Shown here one piece after another: positions 23,980 through 32,087 of a DNA stretch of 44,743 nt. The position numbers and the translations under genes are program-made. How positions within the stretch are numbered: the stretch's first letter is position 1; each line of letters opens with the position of its first letter. Below the pieces are notes generated by a model. It was not told the DNA's origin. It was given only the letters and a program-made list of their open reading frames with translations, and ran no database searches. This DNA is from Parasporobacterium sp. (GTDB lineage: Bacteria > Bacillota > Clostridia > Lachnospirales > Lachnospiraceae). Where the stretch lies: the NCBI GenBank assembly GCA_017459985.1, contig JAFUBX010000012.1, forward strand, positions 1-44,743, in the 5' to 3' direction.

Positions 23980-26022
23980 ATGGCGACGATCAGGGATATT
24001 GCAAAAGCCGCGGGAGTATCAGTAGCGACGGTTTCGCATGTCGTGAATCAGACAAGGTATGTCAGCCCGGAACTGAAAGCAAAGGTGGAAAGGGCGATTG
24101 AGGAAGCGGATTCTGTTCCGAATTTTGTCGCGCGGAAACGGGCGGCGGAGGAAGTGGAAACCAGGGGAGAGCAGATGCAATACGTAATCTTGCTGACTAC
24201 GGATCTGGAGAGCCCCTATTCTCTCAGCCTCCGGAAGCGGATTCGGGAAAAACTCGCGAAGGAAGGATACGATCTGATCGTTTTTGATATCAGCGGGCAG
24301 GACCGGATCCGTCTTCTGCAGGAGATCCATTCCGGCGCGGGAAATCTGAAGGGCGTCCTGGTATCTGTATCCAATCCCTCTGAAGAAATGATCCGTTACA
24401 TTTCCTCCTATTCCGTTCCCATGGTGGTAATCGGAAATCAGATTCCGGGCATCTCCTGCGACCGGGTCTGTTCTGCCAATTATGAAGGCGCCTACAATGC
24501 GACCTCCCATCTGATCCGCTCCGGCCATGAGAAGATCGCTATCTTATGCGGCGCGGACGAAGTAGAATCGAACCGGGACCGGATCCAGGGCTATATGCGG
24601 GCGCTGAAAGCCAACAATATCGAATATCTGGATTCTCTGGTGGTCGACAATCTCGGCGGGAAAAAGAGGATCCACGATATTCTGTCCCGCATGCTTACAG
24701 GCGCTCATGTTCCGACGGCCATGTTCCTGGCCAATTACGAGATCGTGCTGAATACCTACCGGTTTCTTTCGGAGAACAGTATCCAGTGTCCCCGGGATGT
24801 TTCCATTGTCGGATTCAACGATTTTCAATGGGCATCCTATGTGGAACCGGCCCTGACCACGATCCGCCAGGATGTGGACAGTATGAGTGAAAATGCCGTT
24901 AGGCTCCTGCTTTCCCGGATCCGGGGGCAGAATAGTTCAAAACACGAACAGCTGATCGAGATCCCGACGGAGCTTTGCATCCGCTCCTCGACGAAAAGCA
25001 TGGGAAAAGGACCCTTCGGAGAGGATGCGGGGGATATCAGCGATGTTTCCATTTCGGAGGAAGAGAAGAAAAACAGCCGGAAAGGAAAGTATACCGCTGC
25101 CATTTCTTTCCATTATTCCGGAAAATCCTGGATGCACCTGCAGGAAATGGGCATCCGGGAGATCTTTGACAAGTTGGATATTTCCATTATTTCCATTACA
25201 GACGCCCATTTCGATCCGCAGCTTCAGGTGAAGCAGCTGAAGAGCATCCAGATCCTGGAACCGGATATTCTGATCTCGATCCCGGCGGATACCAAGGTGA
25301 CGGCGGACGCCTACCGGGGCTTCGTGGGGACGAAAACCAGGCTGATCTTTATTTCCAACGTTCCGGAAGGGATCCTTCCTGAGGACTATGTCACCTGTGT
25401 TTCCGTAAACGAGCTCTCCCACGGGCGCAATATCGGCCGGGGGATCGGGGAATATATGCGCAAGCACGGTCTGACCCGGATCGCGGTCATCAAACACAAA
25501 TCAGAAGGCTTTTACGCGACCCGGCAGAGAGACCAGGCGGGGATGCAGATCATTGAGGAGGAATATCCGGAACTGGAGATCTGCGCAGTGGAAGAATTTG
25601 ACCGGGAAGAGGATGCCTACGAGATCACCTGCAGGCTCATGAAGGAGCATCCTGAGATTCAGGGAATGTATGTTTCCTGGGAAGGTCCCACGGAATACGT
25701 GCAGAACGCCCTGCGGGATGTGGGACGGCCGGATGTGGCGATCTCCACCGGCGATCTGGAGTACAACATGGCAATGAGCATTGCCGCCGGCGGCGCGGTG
25801 AAAGCGGTCAGCGCCCAGTGTCCCTACGATCAGGGGCAGGCGATCGCCCTCAGCGCAGCCAAGGCGCTACTGGGAGAACATATCCCTTCCTATATCAGTG
25901 TGGAGCCGGTGTTTACCGATAAATACAATCTGGCAAAAAGCTGGAAGAAGGTCCACAAGGAGGAGCTTCCGGCGGATATCCGGGAGGCCCTGAACAGAAG
26001 CTTTATTAAGGAAAACAACTAG
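23980..26022 (+). CDS. LacI-family regulator with a second, binding-protein-like sensor domain
   Basis: A 680-residue protein, twice the normal LacI length. Residues 1-50 are the LacI helix-turn-helix (ATIRDIAKAAGVSVATVSHVV). Residues 66-335 are a standard LacI effector domain ending in SIVGFNDFQWASYVEPALTTI. A polar linker leads to a second periplasmic-binding-protein fold at about 369-660. This one is strikingly like the operon's own binding protein (27020): both have YTAAI, a shared HY pair, LxPDI(L/I)(I/V)SIP, RDQ and AQxPYDQG. There is no signal peptide, so it senses ligand in the cytoplasm. TTTACG palindromes lie at its own and the operon promoter. AGAATGAT lies just before the start. 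Confidence 0.9.
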   Translation: MATIRDIAKAAGVSVATVSHVVNQTRYVSPELKAKVERAIEEADSVPNFVARKRAAEEVETRGEQMQYVILLTTDLESPYSLSLRKRIREKLAKEGYDLIVFDISGQDRIRLLQEIHSGAGNLKGVLVSVSNPSEEMIRYISSYSVPMVVIGNQIPGISCDRVCSANYEGAYNATSHLIRSGHEKIAILCGADEVESNRDRIQGYMRALKANNIEYLDSLVVDNLGGKKRIHDILSRMLTGAHVPTAMFLANYEIVLNTYRFLSENSIQCPRDVSIVGFNDFQWASYVEPALTTIRQDVDSMSENAVRLLLSRIRGQNSSKHEQLIEIPTELCIRSSTKSMGKGPFGEDAGDISDVSISEEEKKNSRKGKYTAAISFHYSGKSWMHLQEMGIREIFDKLDISIISITDAHFDPQLQVKQLKSIQILEPDILISIPADTKVTADAYRGFVGTKTRLIFISNVPEGILPEDYVTCVSVNELSHGRNIGRGIGEYMRKHGLTRIAVIKHKSEGFYATRQRDQAGMQIIEEEYPELEICAVEEFDREEDAYEITCRLMKEHPEIQGMYVSWEGPTEYVQNALRDVGRPDVAISTGDLEYNMAMSIAAGGAVKAVSAQCPYDQGQAIALSAAKALLGEHIPSYISVEPVFTDKYNLAKSWKKVHKEELPADIREALNRSFIKENN

Positions 26023-26080
26023 CGAAATTGCTGAAAAACAGCCTTCAAAAATAGAAATAGTCACGAAAGTGAAAAACAAA

Positions 26081-26131
26081 TTGACAGGGGCATGCATTTG
26101 TGTAAAAATATTTATTGTAATTTACGCAAAT
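26081..26131 (+). promoter_or_regulatory. Promoter and operators of the uptake/oxidation operon
   Basis: TTGACA at 26081-26086 is followed by an extended -10-like TGTAAAAAT near 26101-26109. TTTGTGTAAA (26097-26106) overlaps the -10 and TTTACGCAAA (26121-26130) lies just after it. The second differs by one base from the palindrome core at the regulator promoter. Binding here would block RNA polymerase, as in classical LacI repression. Confidence 0.65.
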
Positions 26132-26164
26132 AATTTAAATTGTTAGATAACAAGGAGAAAACAA

Positions 26165-26977
26165 ATGAAAATCGGTTATATGACGAATGCATTCGGACCG
26201 CTGGTGGGATCCGGGGGCGGAGTCACCAGTGTCAAGGACATCCGCTATCTGACCATGGGCGATGATGAAGATGCGCTCCGGAAGATCACGGAAGTGGGAT
26301 TTCACAGTATTGAGGTTTTGGAGGGCAACCTGACCAACTATGCGGATGACCCGGAAGTCCTGAAGTCCATGCTGAGCAGATATGGTGCGGACATGATGAG
26401 CGTCTGCGTCGGAGCCAATTTCATTTATCCTGACGCTCTGGAGGATGAGATGTATCATCTGGAGCAGGTCGCGGACATGGGACAGAAGATCGGCCTGACC
26501 TATTTTGTCGTCTGCGGCGGGGCCATCCGGGGCAAGGGCATTCAGGAAGGCGATGTGGATCTGCTGGCAAAGGGACTGGATGAACTGCAGAAAGTGACCC
26601 GCAGATATGGCCTGACTGCATGCTTCCATCCTCATCTGGGATCCATCGCGGAGAAGCCCGCACAGATCGACGAGCTGTTTGCGAAGTCGGACATCCCGGT
26701 CTGTCCGGATGTGGCCCATCTGCAGGCAGGCGGATATGACCCGGTGGCATTTCTGGAGAAATACTACGACCGGATCGCTTTTGTGCATCTGAAGGACTGG
26801 GACGGCAGCAGCTTTGTTCCGATGGGATGCGGCCAGGTGGATAACGACGCGGTGATCCGCTGGCTGAAGGCCAAAGGCTATGACGGAGACTATCTGGTGG
26901 AGTGCGACGGCTATCCGGGAGATCCGGTGGAGGCCTGCCGCATTAATTATGAATTCTTAAAGGGAAAATTGATCTGA
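26165..26977 (+). CDS. Sugar phosphate isomerase/epimerase-type TIM barrel
   Basis: A 270-residue AP-endonuclease-2-like TIM barrel of normal length. Strand-end residues expected for the metal site are visible: HSIEVLEGN, ACFHPH, CPDVAHLQAGG, IAFVHLKDWDG and YLVECDGYPGD. The family includes IolE-type dehydratases, tagaturonate and hydroxypyruvate isomerases, and the epimerase/deglycosidase partners of Gfo/Idh/MocA oxidoreductases. It is the first gene after the operon promoter, with an AAGGAG site, and is followed at 42 bp by the binding-protein gene. The substrate is probably the solute imported by the transporter, or its oxidised form. Confidence 0.87.
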   Translation: MKIGYMTNAFGPLVGSGGGVTSVKDIRYLTMGDDEDALRKITEVGFHSIEVLEGNLTNYADDPEVLKSMLSRYGADMMSVCVGANFIYPDALEDEMYHLEQVADMGQKIGLTYFVVCGGAIRGKGIQEGDVDLLAKGLDELQKVTRRYGLTACFHPHLGSIAEKPAQIDELFAKSDIPVCPDVAHLQAGGYDPVAFLEKYYDRIAFVHLKDWDGSSFVPMGCGQVDNDAVIRWLKAKGYDGDYLVECDGYPGDPVEACRINYEFLKGKLI

Positions 26978-27019
26978 AAAGATCGAAAATAAATTTATTA
27001 TTTCAAAGGAGGAGACACA

Positions 27020-28108
27020 ATGAAAAAGAAATCAATGATCCTTGCGGTATTGATGGCACTGGTCCTGACCGTACTGGGCGCAGGCGCTGCACTGGCAGCT
27101 GACGGAGAGATCCGTTCCACCGGCCCGAACGGTGAGACCGCTGTAAACGCAGACACCATCGAGATCACCGACGAGCAGATCGCACAGATCAAGGAAGGCG
27201 GCTATACCGCAGCCATCTGCCTGCACTACGGCGGCAATGACTGGTCCACCTCTCAGCAGGAAGGTCTGAAGGACACCTTCGGCGAGTTGGGCATCGAAGT
27301 ACTGGCTGTGACAGACGCTAACTTCTCAGTAGAGCAGCAGGTATCCGATATCGAGACCGTTATGGCTCTGAATCCAGACATCATCGTCAGTATCCCGACC
27401 GATGCAACCGCTACCTCTGACGCATACAAGAGAGCAGCAGAAGCAGGCATCACCATCGTATTCATGGACAACTGCCCGATCAACATGACAGCAGGCGAAG
27501 ACTATGTCAGCGTTGTTTCCGCAGATAACTACGGCAACGGCTATGCTTCCGCTCTGATCATGGGCGAAGCTCTGGGCGGCGAAGGCAAGATCGGTATGGT
27601 ATTCTATGATGCAGATTTCTTCGTAACCAATCAGCGTGATCAGGGATTCCGTGATGGAATGGCTGAGAACTTCCCGAACATCGAGATCGTGACCGAGCAG
27701 GGCTTCACCGATGAGAATGGCTGCAATGAGCAGGCAGACGCTATCCTGACCCAGTTCCCGGATATCGACGGCATCTATGCAACCTGGGATGTTCCGATGG
27801 AAGGTGTTCTTTCCTCCGTACGTGCAGCAGGCAAGGAAGGACAGATCGTTCTGGCTACCAATGACCTGGGCAACAACATTGCCAAGGAAATCGCAGCAGG
27901 CGTAGTCGCCGGTGTCGGTGCACAGCTTCCTTATGATCAGGGTGTTGCAGAAGCCAAACTGGCAGCTCTGGCACTTCTCGGCGAAGAATGCCCGGCATAC
28001 GTGGCAGTTCCCGCACAGCCGGTAAGCCATGACAACGTTCTCGATGGATACTTCGCAGTATACCACGTGGATGCTCCGGACTGGCTGGTAGAAGCTTACG
28101 CTGAATAA
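27020..28108 (+). CDS. Sugar-type ABC transporter substrate-binding protein (RbsB-like)
   Basis: A 362-residue exported binding protein of the type I periplasmic fold used by ribose/galactose/inositol-class transporters. Residues 1-26 are a signal peptide ending ALAAD. The mature part has YTAAICLHYGGNDW, LNPDIIVSIPTDA, YVSVVSADNYGNGYASALIMG, RDQGFRDGM, DIDGIYATWD and GAQLPYDQG. The signal contains no cysteine, so it is not a lipoprotein; most Firmicute binding proteins are lipid-anchored, and this one may be released or held by the permease. A GGAGG site gives strong initiation, and codon choice is more uniform than in its neighbours, suggesting high expression. Confidence 0.93.
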   Translation: MKKKSMILAVLMALVLTVLGAGAALAADGEIRSTGPNGETAVNADTIEITDEQIAQIKEGGYTAAICLHYGGNDWSTSQQEGLKDTFGELGIEVLAVTDANFSVEQQVSDIETVMALNPDIIVSIPTDATATSDAYKRAAEAGITIVFMDNCPINMTAGEDYVSVVSADNYGNGYASALIMGEALGGEGKIGMVFYDADFFVTNQRDQGFRDGMAENFPNIEIVTEQGFTDENGCNEQADAILTQFPDIDGIYATWDVPMEGVLSSVRAAGKEGQIVLATNDLGNNIAKEIAAGVVAGVGAQLPYDQGVAEAKLAALALLGEECPAYVAVPAQPVSHDNVLDGYFAVYHVDAPDWLVEAYAE

Positions 28109-28164
28109 TTTATCCGTAAATCCGAATCAATTATATTACGCAGCAAAGGTAAGCGAATAGTGAA

Positions 28165-28237
28165 AACGCTGCGTCCTGCACCGGAAAATGTGCGTACTTC
28201 GTATCACAGGGACGTGCATGACGCAGCGTTCTTGTTT
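28165..28237 (+). terminator. Intra-operon hairpin after the binding-protein gene
   Basis: AACGCTGCGTC and GACGCAGCGTT pair over 11 bp (28165-28175 with 28220-28230), and CTTGTTT follows. Such a stem between the binding-protein and ATPase genes usually protects the upstream message or partly terminates, giving more binding protein than transporter. Confidence 0.75.
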
Positions 28238-28263
28238 ATCAAAGTTCATGAACGGGGATGAAA

Positions 28264-29766
28264 ATGAGCCAGAATATTTTGGAATTAAAAAATATCAATA
28301 AATCCTTCGGAGCTGCCAAAGTATTAAAAGATGTTAGTTTCGAGCTGCAGCCTGCAGAAGTGCATGCGCTTGTGGGAGGCAACGGAGCCGGAAAATCCAC
28401 TCTGATGAAGATCATGACCGGCGTCTATACCAAGGACAGCGGCGAGATCATCATCAACGGGGAACATAAGGAAATCCATAATACCAATGATGCGAAAGCC
28501 AATGGAATTGCCATGATCTTCCAGGAAATGTCCCTGGTTCCGACATTGTCGATCATGGAGAACATTTTTCTGGGAAATGAACTGAAAAAAGGTGCTTTCC
28601 GGGATGTAGCAGCAATGAAGAAGAGAACACGGGAAGTGCTGGAAGAACTGGGACTGGACCTGAATCCGGATACCCGTGTTTCAGAACTGAGTGTCGGCCT
28701 TACCCAAATGGTGGAGATCGCGAAGGCCGTGTCAAAGGATGTACAGATCCTGATTTTTGATGAACCGTCCGCAGCTCTGTCGGATCAGGAAACAGCCAGG
28801 CTGTTCGAGATCATCCGGCAGCTGAAGGACAAGGGAGTTTCCATGGTATATATTTCCCACCGGATGAATGAGATCCTGGAGATCTGCGACCGGGTCAGCA
28901 TCCTGCGGGACGGACAGAACGTGATCACAGAGGAAACCGCCAATCTGACCATGGAAAAAATCGTGGCATACATGCTGGGGGACGCAAACTCCGGACATCA
29001 GTTCGAGTGGATCCCCCGCGACTATGATAAAAAGGGCAGCGATGTCCTGGAAGTAAAGAATCTGAAGATCAACGAAAAGTTGGACGATATCAGTTTCTCC
29101 CTGAAAAAGGGAGAGATCCTGGGATTTGCAGGACTGATGGGAAGCGGACGGACGGAGATCATGGAGACGCTGTTCGGGATCCGTAGACCGGAGAAGGGAG
29201 AGATCCTCGTAGGCGGACAGAAGGTACACAGCAAATCTCCTGCAGAGGCCGTGAAAAACGGTTTCGGACTGGTGCCGGAGAACCGGCGCCGGGAGGGTCT
29301 GGTGCTGATCCATTCCGTCCGGGAAAATGCGATTCTTCCTGTCTCAACCCGGTACACCAAAAATAAAATCTTCAATGATGACCGTCGGATCAACCAGGTC
29401 GTCACGGACAATATTCAAGATCTGGGAGTCAAGACCAGCGATATGAATCAGGAGATCGGACTTCTGTCCGGCGGTAATCAGCAGAAGATCGTTATCGCAA
29501 AATGGCTGAACAGTGATCCCCGGATCCTCATGTTTGATGAACCGACCGCCGGTGTGGATATCGGAGCGAAGGGAGAGATCATCAAGATCATCCGGAAATA
29601 CGCGGATGAAGGCGGAAGCGTGCTGTTTGCCTCATCCGAGATTGCGGAAATGCTGGCGATCTGCGACAGGATTATCACGCTCTTTGACGGAAAGATCACC
29701 GGTGAGTTCAGAAGGGAAGACATCAGTACAGAGGAGGAATTACAGAATGCAATCCAAAGAAAGTAA
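28264..29766 (+). CDS. Sugar-type ABC transporter ATPase with two nucleotide-binding domains (RbsA/MglA-like)
   Basis: A 500-residue cytoplasmic ATPase. The first domain has Walker A GGNGAGKST (38-46), the signature LSVGLTQMVEIAKAV and Walker B ILIFDEPSAAL. The second has the degenerate GLMGSGRTE loop typical of this family, the signature LLSGGNQQKIVIAKWL and Walker B ILMFDEPTAGVD. It energises import together with the permease encoded next; the reading frames overlap by 20 bp. ATG 28264 is preferred to 28258 because the GGGGA site is then correctly spaced and the protein starts like its relatives (MSQNILELKNINKSFG). Confidence 0.94.
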   Translation: MSQNILELKNINKSFGAAKVLKDVSFELQPAEVHALVGGNGAGKSTLMKIMTGVYTKDSGEIIINGEHKEIHNTNDAKANGIAMIFQEMSLVPTLSIMENIFLGNELKKGAFRDVAAMKKRTREVLEELGLDLNPDTRVSELSVGLTQMVEIAKAVSKDVQILIFDEPSAALSDQETARLFEIIRQLKDKGVSMVYISHRMNEILEICDRVSILRDGQNVITEETANLTMEKIVAYMLGDANSGHQFEWIPRDYDKKGSDVLEVKNLKINEKLDDISFSLKKGEILGFAGLMGSGRTEIMETLFGIRRPEKGEILVGGQKVHSKSPAEAVKNGFGLVPENRRREGLVLIHSVRENAILPVSTRYTKNKIFNDDRRINQVVTDNIQDLGVKTSDMNQEIGLLSGGNQQKIVIAKWLNSDPRILMFDEPTAGVDIGAKGEIIKIIRKYADEGGSVLFASSEIAEMLAICDRIITLFDGKITGEFRREDISTEEELQNAIQRK

Positions 29767-30709
29767 GAAGAAAATACAGCTGAGCAAATACATGGTGTAC
29801 ATCGTATTTGTGATCGTTTTTATATTCTTCGCCATCATTTTGAATAAGAAGGGATTTGTCAACCCCACCAATCTTCTGAATATCCTTCGTCAGACAGCAA
29901 TGGTATCGATCATGGCTGTTGCGGGTGTTTTCGTCCTTGGTGCCGGACAGATCGACTTAACGGTAGGTTCCAATGCGGCTATGAGCGCCATGATCGCATC
30001 CCTGATCCTGCAGGAAACCGGAAGCATTATCCTGGCCATCATCGCCTGTCTTGCTTTCGGAATCGGGATCGGGTGCATCAACGGCCTTCTGGTTACCAGG
30101 CTGCGCCTGCCTGCCTTCCTGGCAACTCTGGGAATGATGCAGGCGGTCCGGGGCCTCGCCATGTGGATCACCAATACCGCCGCAGTGCCGATCAGCAACA
30201 ATACCTTCAATCAGATCTTCGGTACCGGATTTATCGGACCGATCTCGGTATTGATCCTGTGGACGATCGTATTCTATATTCTGGGATACATTGTATTTAA
30301 CAAAACAACCTTCGGGAAGCATTCCCTGGCCACCGGCGGCAATGAGACTGCTGCCCGCTATTCCGGCATCCGGGTCGACCGCATCAAGATGTATGTCTTC
30401 ATGCTGTCCGGCGCCCTGTCCGCATTTGCCGGAATTCTGTATGCAGGAAGAATGCAGTCCGGAAGATATTCCTTTGGTGATGGTGATGAAATGTCTGTCA
30501 TCGCAGCTGTCGTACTCGGCGGCGCGTCCATGGCAGGCGGTACCGGCTCCATGATCGGTGCGCTGGTCGGCTCCATTCTGATGGGTATGATCAGCAACGC
30601 GCTGATCCTGGCAGGCCTGACTTCTGCCCAGCAGAAGATCGTCAACGGCCTGATCATTATTGCAGCTGTTGCTCTGAGCAACCTGGCCCAGAGAAGAAAG
30701 AAAAACTAA
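29747..30709 (+). CDS. Sugar-type ABC transporter permease (RbsC-like)
   Basis: A 320-residue membrane protein with about eight to ten helices, full length for the family. Hallmarks are GVFVLGAGQIDLTVGS after the second helix, LPAFLATLGMMQAVRGLA, the coupling segment ATGGNETAARYSGI, and VIAAVVLGGASMAGGTGS, followed by IGALVGSILMGMISNALIL. It forms the homodimeric channel for the transporter. An upstream extension of the frame overlaps the ATPase gene; ATG 29747 follows GAGGAGG and is the natural start. A Gfo/Idh/MocA gene follows after 37 bp. Confidence 0.93.
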   Translation: MQSKESKKKIQLSKYMVYIVFVIVFIFFAIILNKKGFVNPTNLLNILRQTAMVSIMAVAGVFVLGAGQIDLTVGSNAAMSAMIASLILQETGSIILAIIACLAFGIGIGCINGLLVTRLRLPAFLATLGMMQAVRGLAMWITNTAAVPISNNTFNQIFGTGFIGPISVLILWTIVFYILGYIVFNKTTFGKHSLATGGNETAARYSGIRVDRIKMYVFMLSGALSAFAGILYAGRMQSGRYSFGDGDEMSVIAAVVLGGASMAGGTGSMIGALVGSILMGMISNALILAGLTSAQQKIVNGLIIIAAVALSNLAQRRKKN

Positions 30710-30746
30710 CCATATAATATAATTGATAGTTGAAGGAGTGATTACT

Positions 30747-31922
30747 ATGAAAAAGATGAATGTTGGACTGGTCGGAGCCGGATTTATGGGGAAAGCACAC
30801 TGCGTGGCATATTCCAATATGCCGAAGCTGTTCCCGGATGCACCGTTCTTCCCGGTCTTCAAGACGGTATGTGATATTGTTCCGGAGATCGCTGAGGATT
30901 TCAAGGAGCGTTTCGGATTTGAAAAATGCTGCACGGACTGGCACGATGTCATCAATGATCCCGACATCCAGATCGTCAGTGTCTGCACCCCGAACAATGT
31001 GCATGCCGAGATCGCAGCAGCCGCGCTGAATGCAGGCAAGCATGTCATCTGCGAGAAGCCGATGGCCGCTACGGTGGATCAGGCAAAGATCATGTTCGAC
31101 GCTGCTGAGGAAGCAGCCAAGAAGGGCATTGTTTCCATGGTTGGATATCAGTACAGAAGAGTTCCCGCCATCGATGAGGCAAAGAAGATCATCGAGTCCG
31201 GACGTCTGGGCGAGATCACCAATGTCAGAACCCAGTATCTGCAGAGCTGGTCCGCAGATCCCGCATCTCCGCTGTCCTGGAGATTTGTCAAGGCAACCGC
31301 AGGATCCGGAACCCTGGGCGATATTGCAACCCACGCCATTGACATCGCACAGTATCTGGCCGGCAATATCACAGACCTGGTCTCCATCGTAAAGACCTAT
31401 ATCCCGGAGCGTCCGGTACAGGAAGGCGGCGTGGACCTGTTAGGTACCGTGAAGCTGGGACCGGATGCCAGAAAAGAGCCGGTGGATGTGGATGATGAAG
31501 TCTCCCTGCTGTGCAAATATGAAAGCGGCGCTGTCGGCTCCGTGGAAGCCACCCGTATGGCATGGGGCCGCAACAATTACATCACCCTGGAAGTTCATGG
31601 AACCAGAGGCAGCATCAGCTGGTGCTATGAGCGTCTGAATGAGCTGAATGTATGCTATGGCATGGATGATCAGGACGGCGAGAGAGGATTCAAAGTCATT
31701 TACACAGGCCCTGCGAATCCGCATGGCGATGTAACCTGGAATATCCCGGGCATGAACATCGGCTACGGCGAGCTGAAGGCAATCGAGATGTATGAATTTG
31801 CCAAAGCCATTGAGGGCGGCTATCAGCCGACCACCTGCTTCAGAACAGGCTATCAGCTTGATAAGGTCTGCGAAGCAGTTCTCAAATCCGCAGAGACCGG
31901 CGCATGGGTCAAAGTTGATTGA
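30747..31922 (+). CDS. Gfo/Idh/MocA-family oxidoreductase
   Basis: A 391-residue NAD(P)-dependent sugar or polyol dehydrogenase. The N-terminal Rossmann domain has VGLVGAGFMGKAH and IVSVCTPNNVHAE, with the catalytic lysine in CEKPMA. The substrate domain has MVGYQYRRVPA and GDIATHAIDIAQYL, providing the usual Asp/His pair. ATG 30747 with GAAGGAG is preferred to the upstream TTG. The gene is the last before a strong terminator, so it belongs to the transporter operon. With the TIM-barrel protein it probably oxidises the imported sugar or glycoside at a ring hydroxyl; the exact substrate is not deducible. Confidence 0.92.
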   Translation: MKKMNVGLVGAGFMGKAHCVAYSNMPKLFPDAPFFPVFKTVCDIVPEIAEDFKERFGFEKCCTDWHDVINDPDIQIVSVCTPNNVHAEIAAAALNAGKHVICEKPMAATVDQAKIMFDAAEEAAKKGIVSMVGYQYRRVPAIDEAKKIIESGRLGEITNVRTQYLQSWSADPASPLSWRFVKATAGSGTLGDIATHAIDIAQYLAGNITDLVSIVKTYIPERPVQEGGVDLLGTVKLGPDARKEPVDVDDEVSLLCKYESGAVGSVEATRMAWGRNNYITLEVHGTRGSISWCYERLNELNVCYGMDDQDGERGFKVIYTGPANPHGDVTWNIPGMNIGYGELKAIEMYEFAKAIEGGYQPTTCFRTGYQLDKVCEAVLKSAETGAWVKVD

Positions 31923-31946
31923 TGCTCCTTCCGGAGAAATAAAACG

Positions 31947-31991
31947 GATCGGGCGGTACGGGTATACAACCTGTACCGCCTGATCTTTTTT
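31947..31991 (+). terminator. Rho-independent terminator of the transporter operon
   Basis: GATC-GGGCGGTAC and GTACCGCC-TGATC form a long stem around a short AT-containing loop, followed by TTTTTTCTT. It ends the operon that begins at 26165. Confidence 0.92.
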
Positions 31992-32087
31992 CTTGTTATT
32001 CCGCCCGGATGATGTTAGTATTTTCAGAGCAGACAGTACCATTATTTCACATCAGGAATTCGAGATGATTAGAAGAGAGGCAAAACT

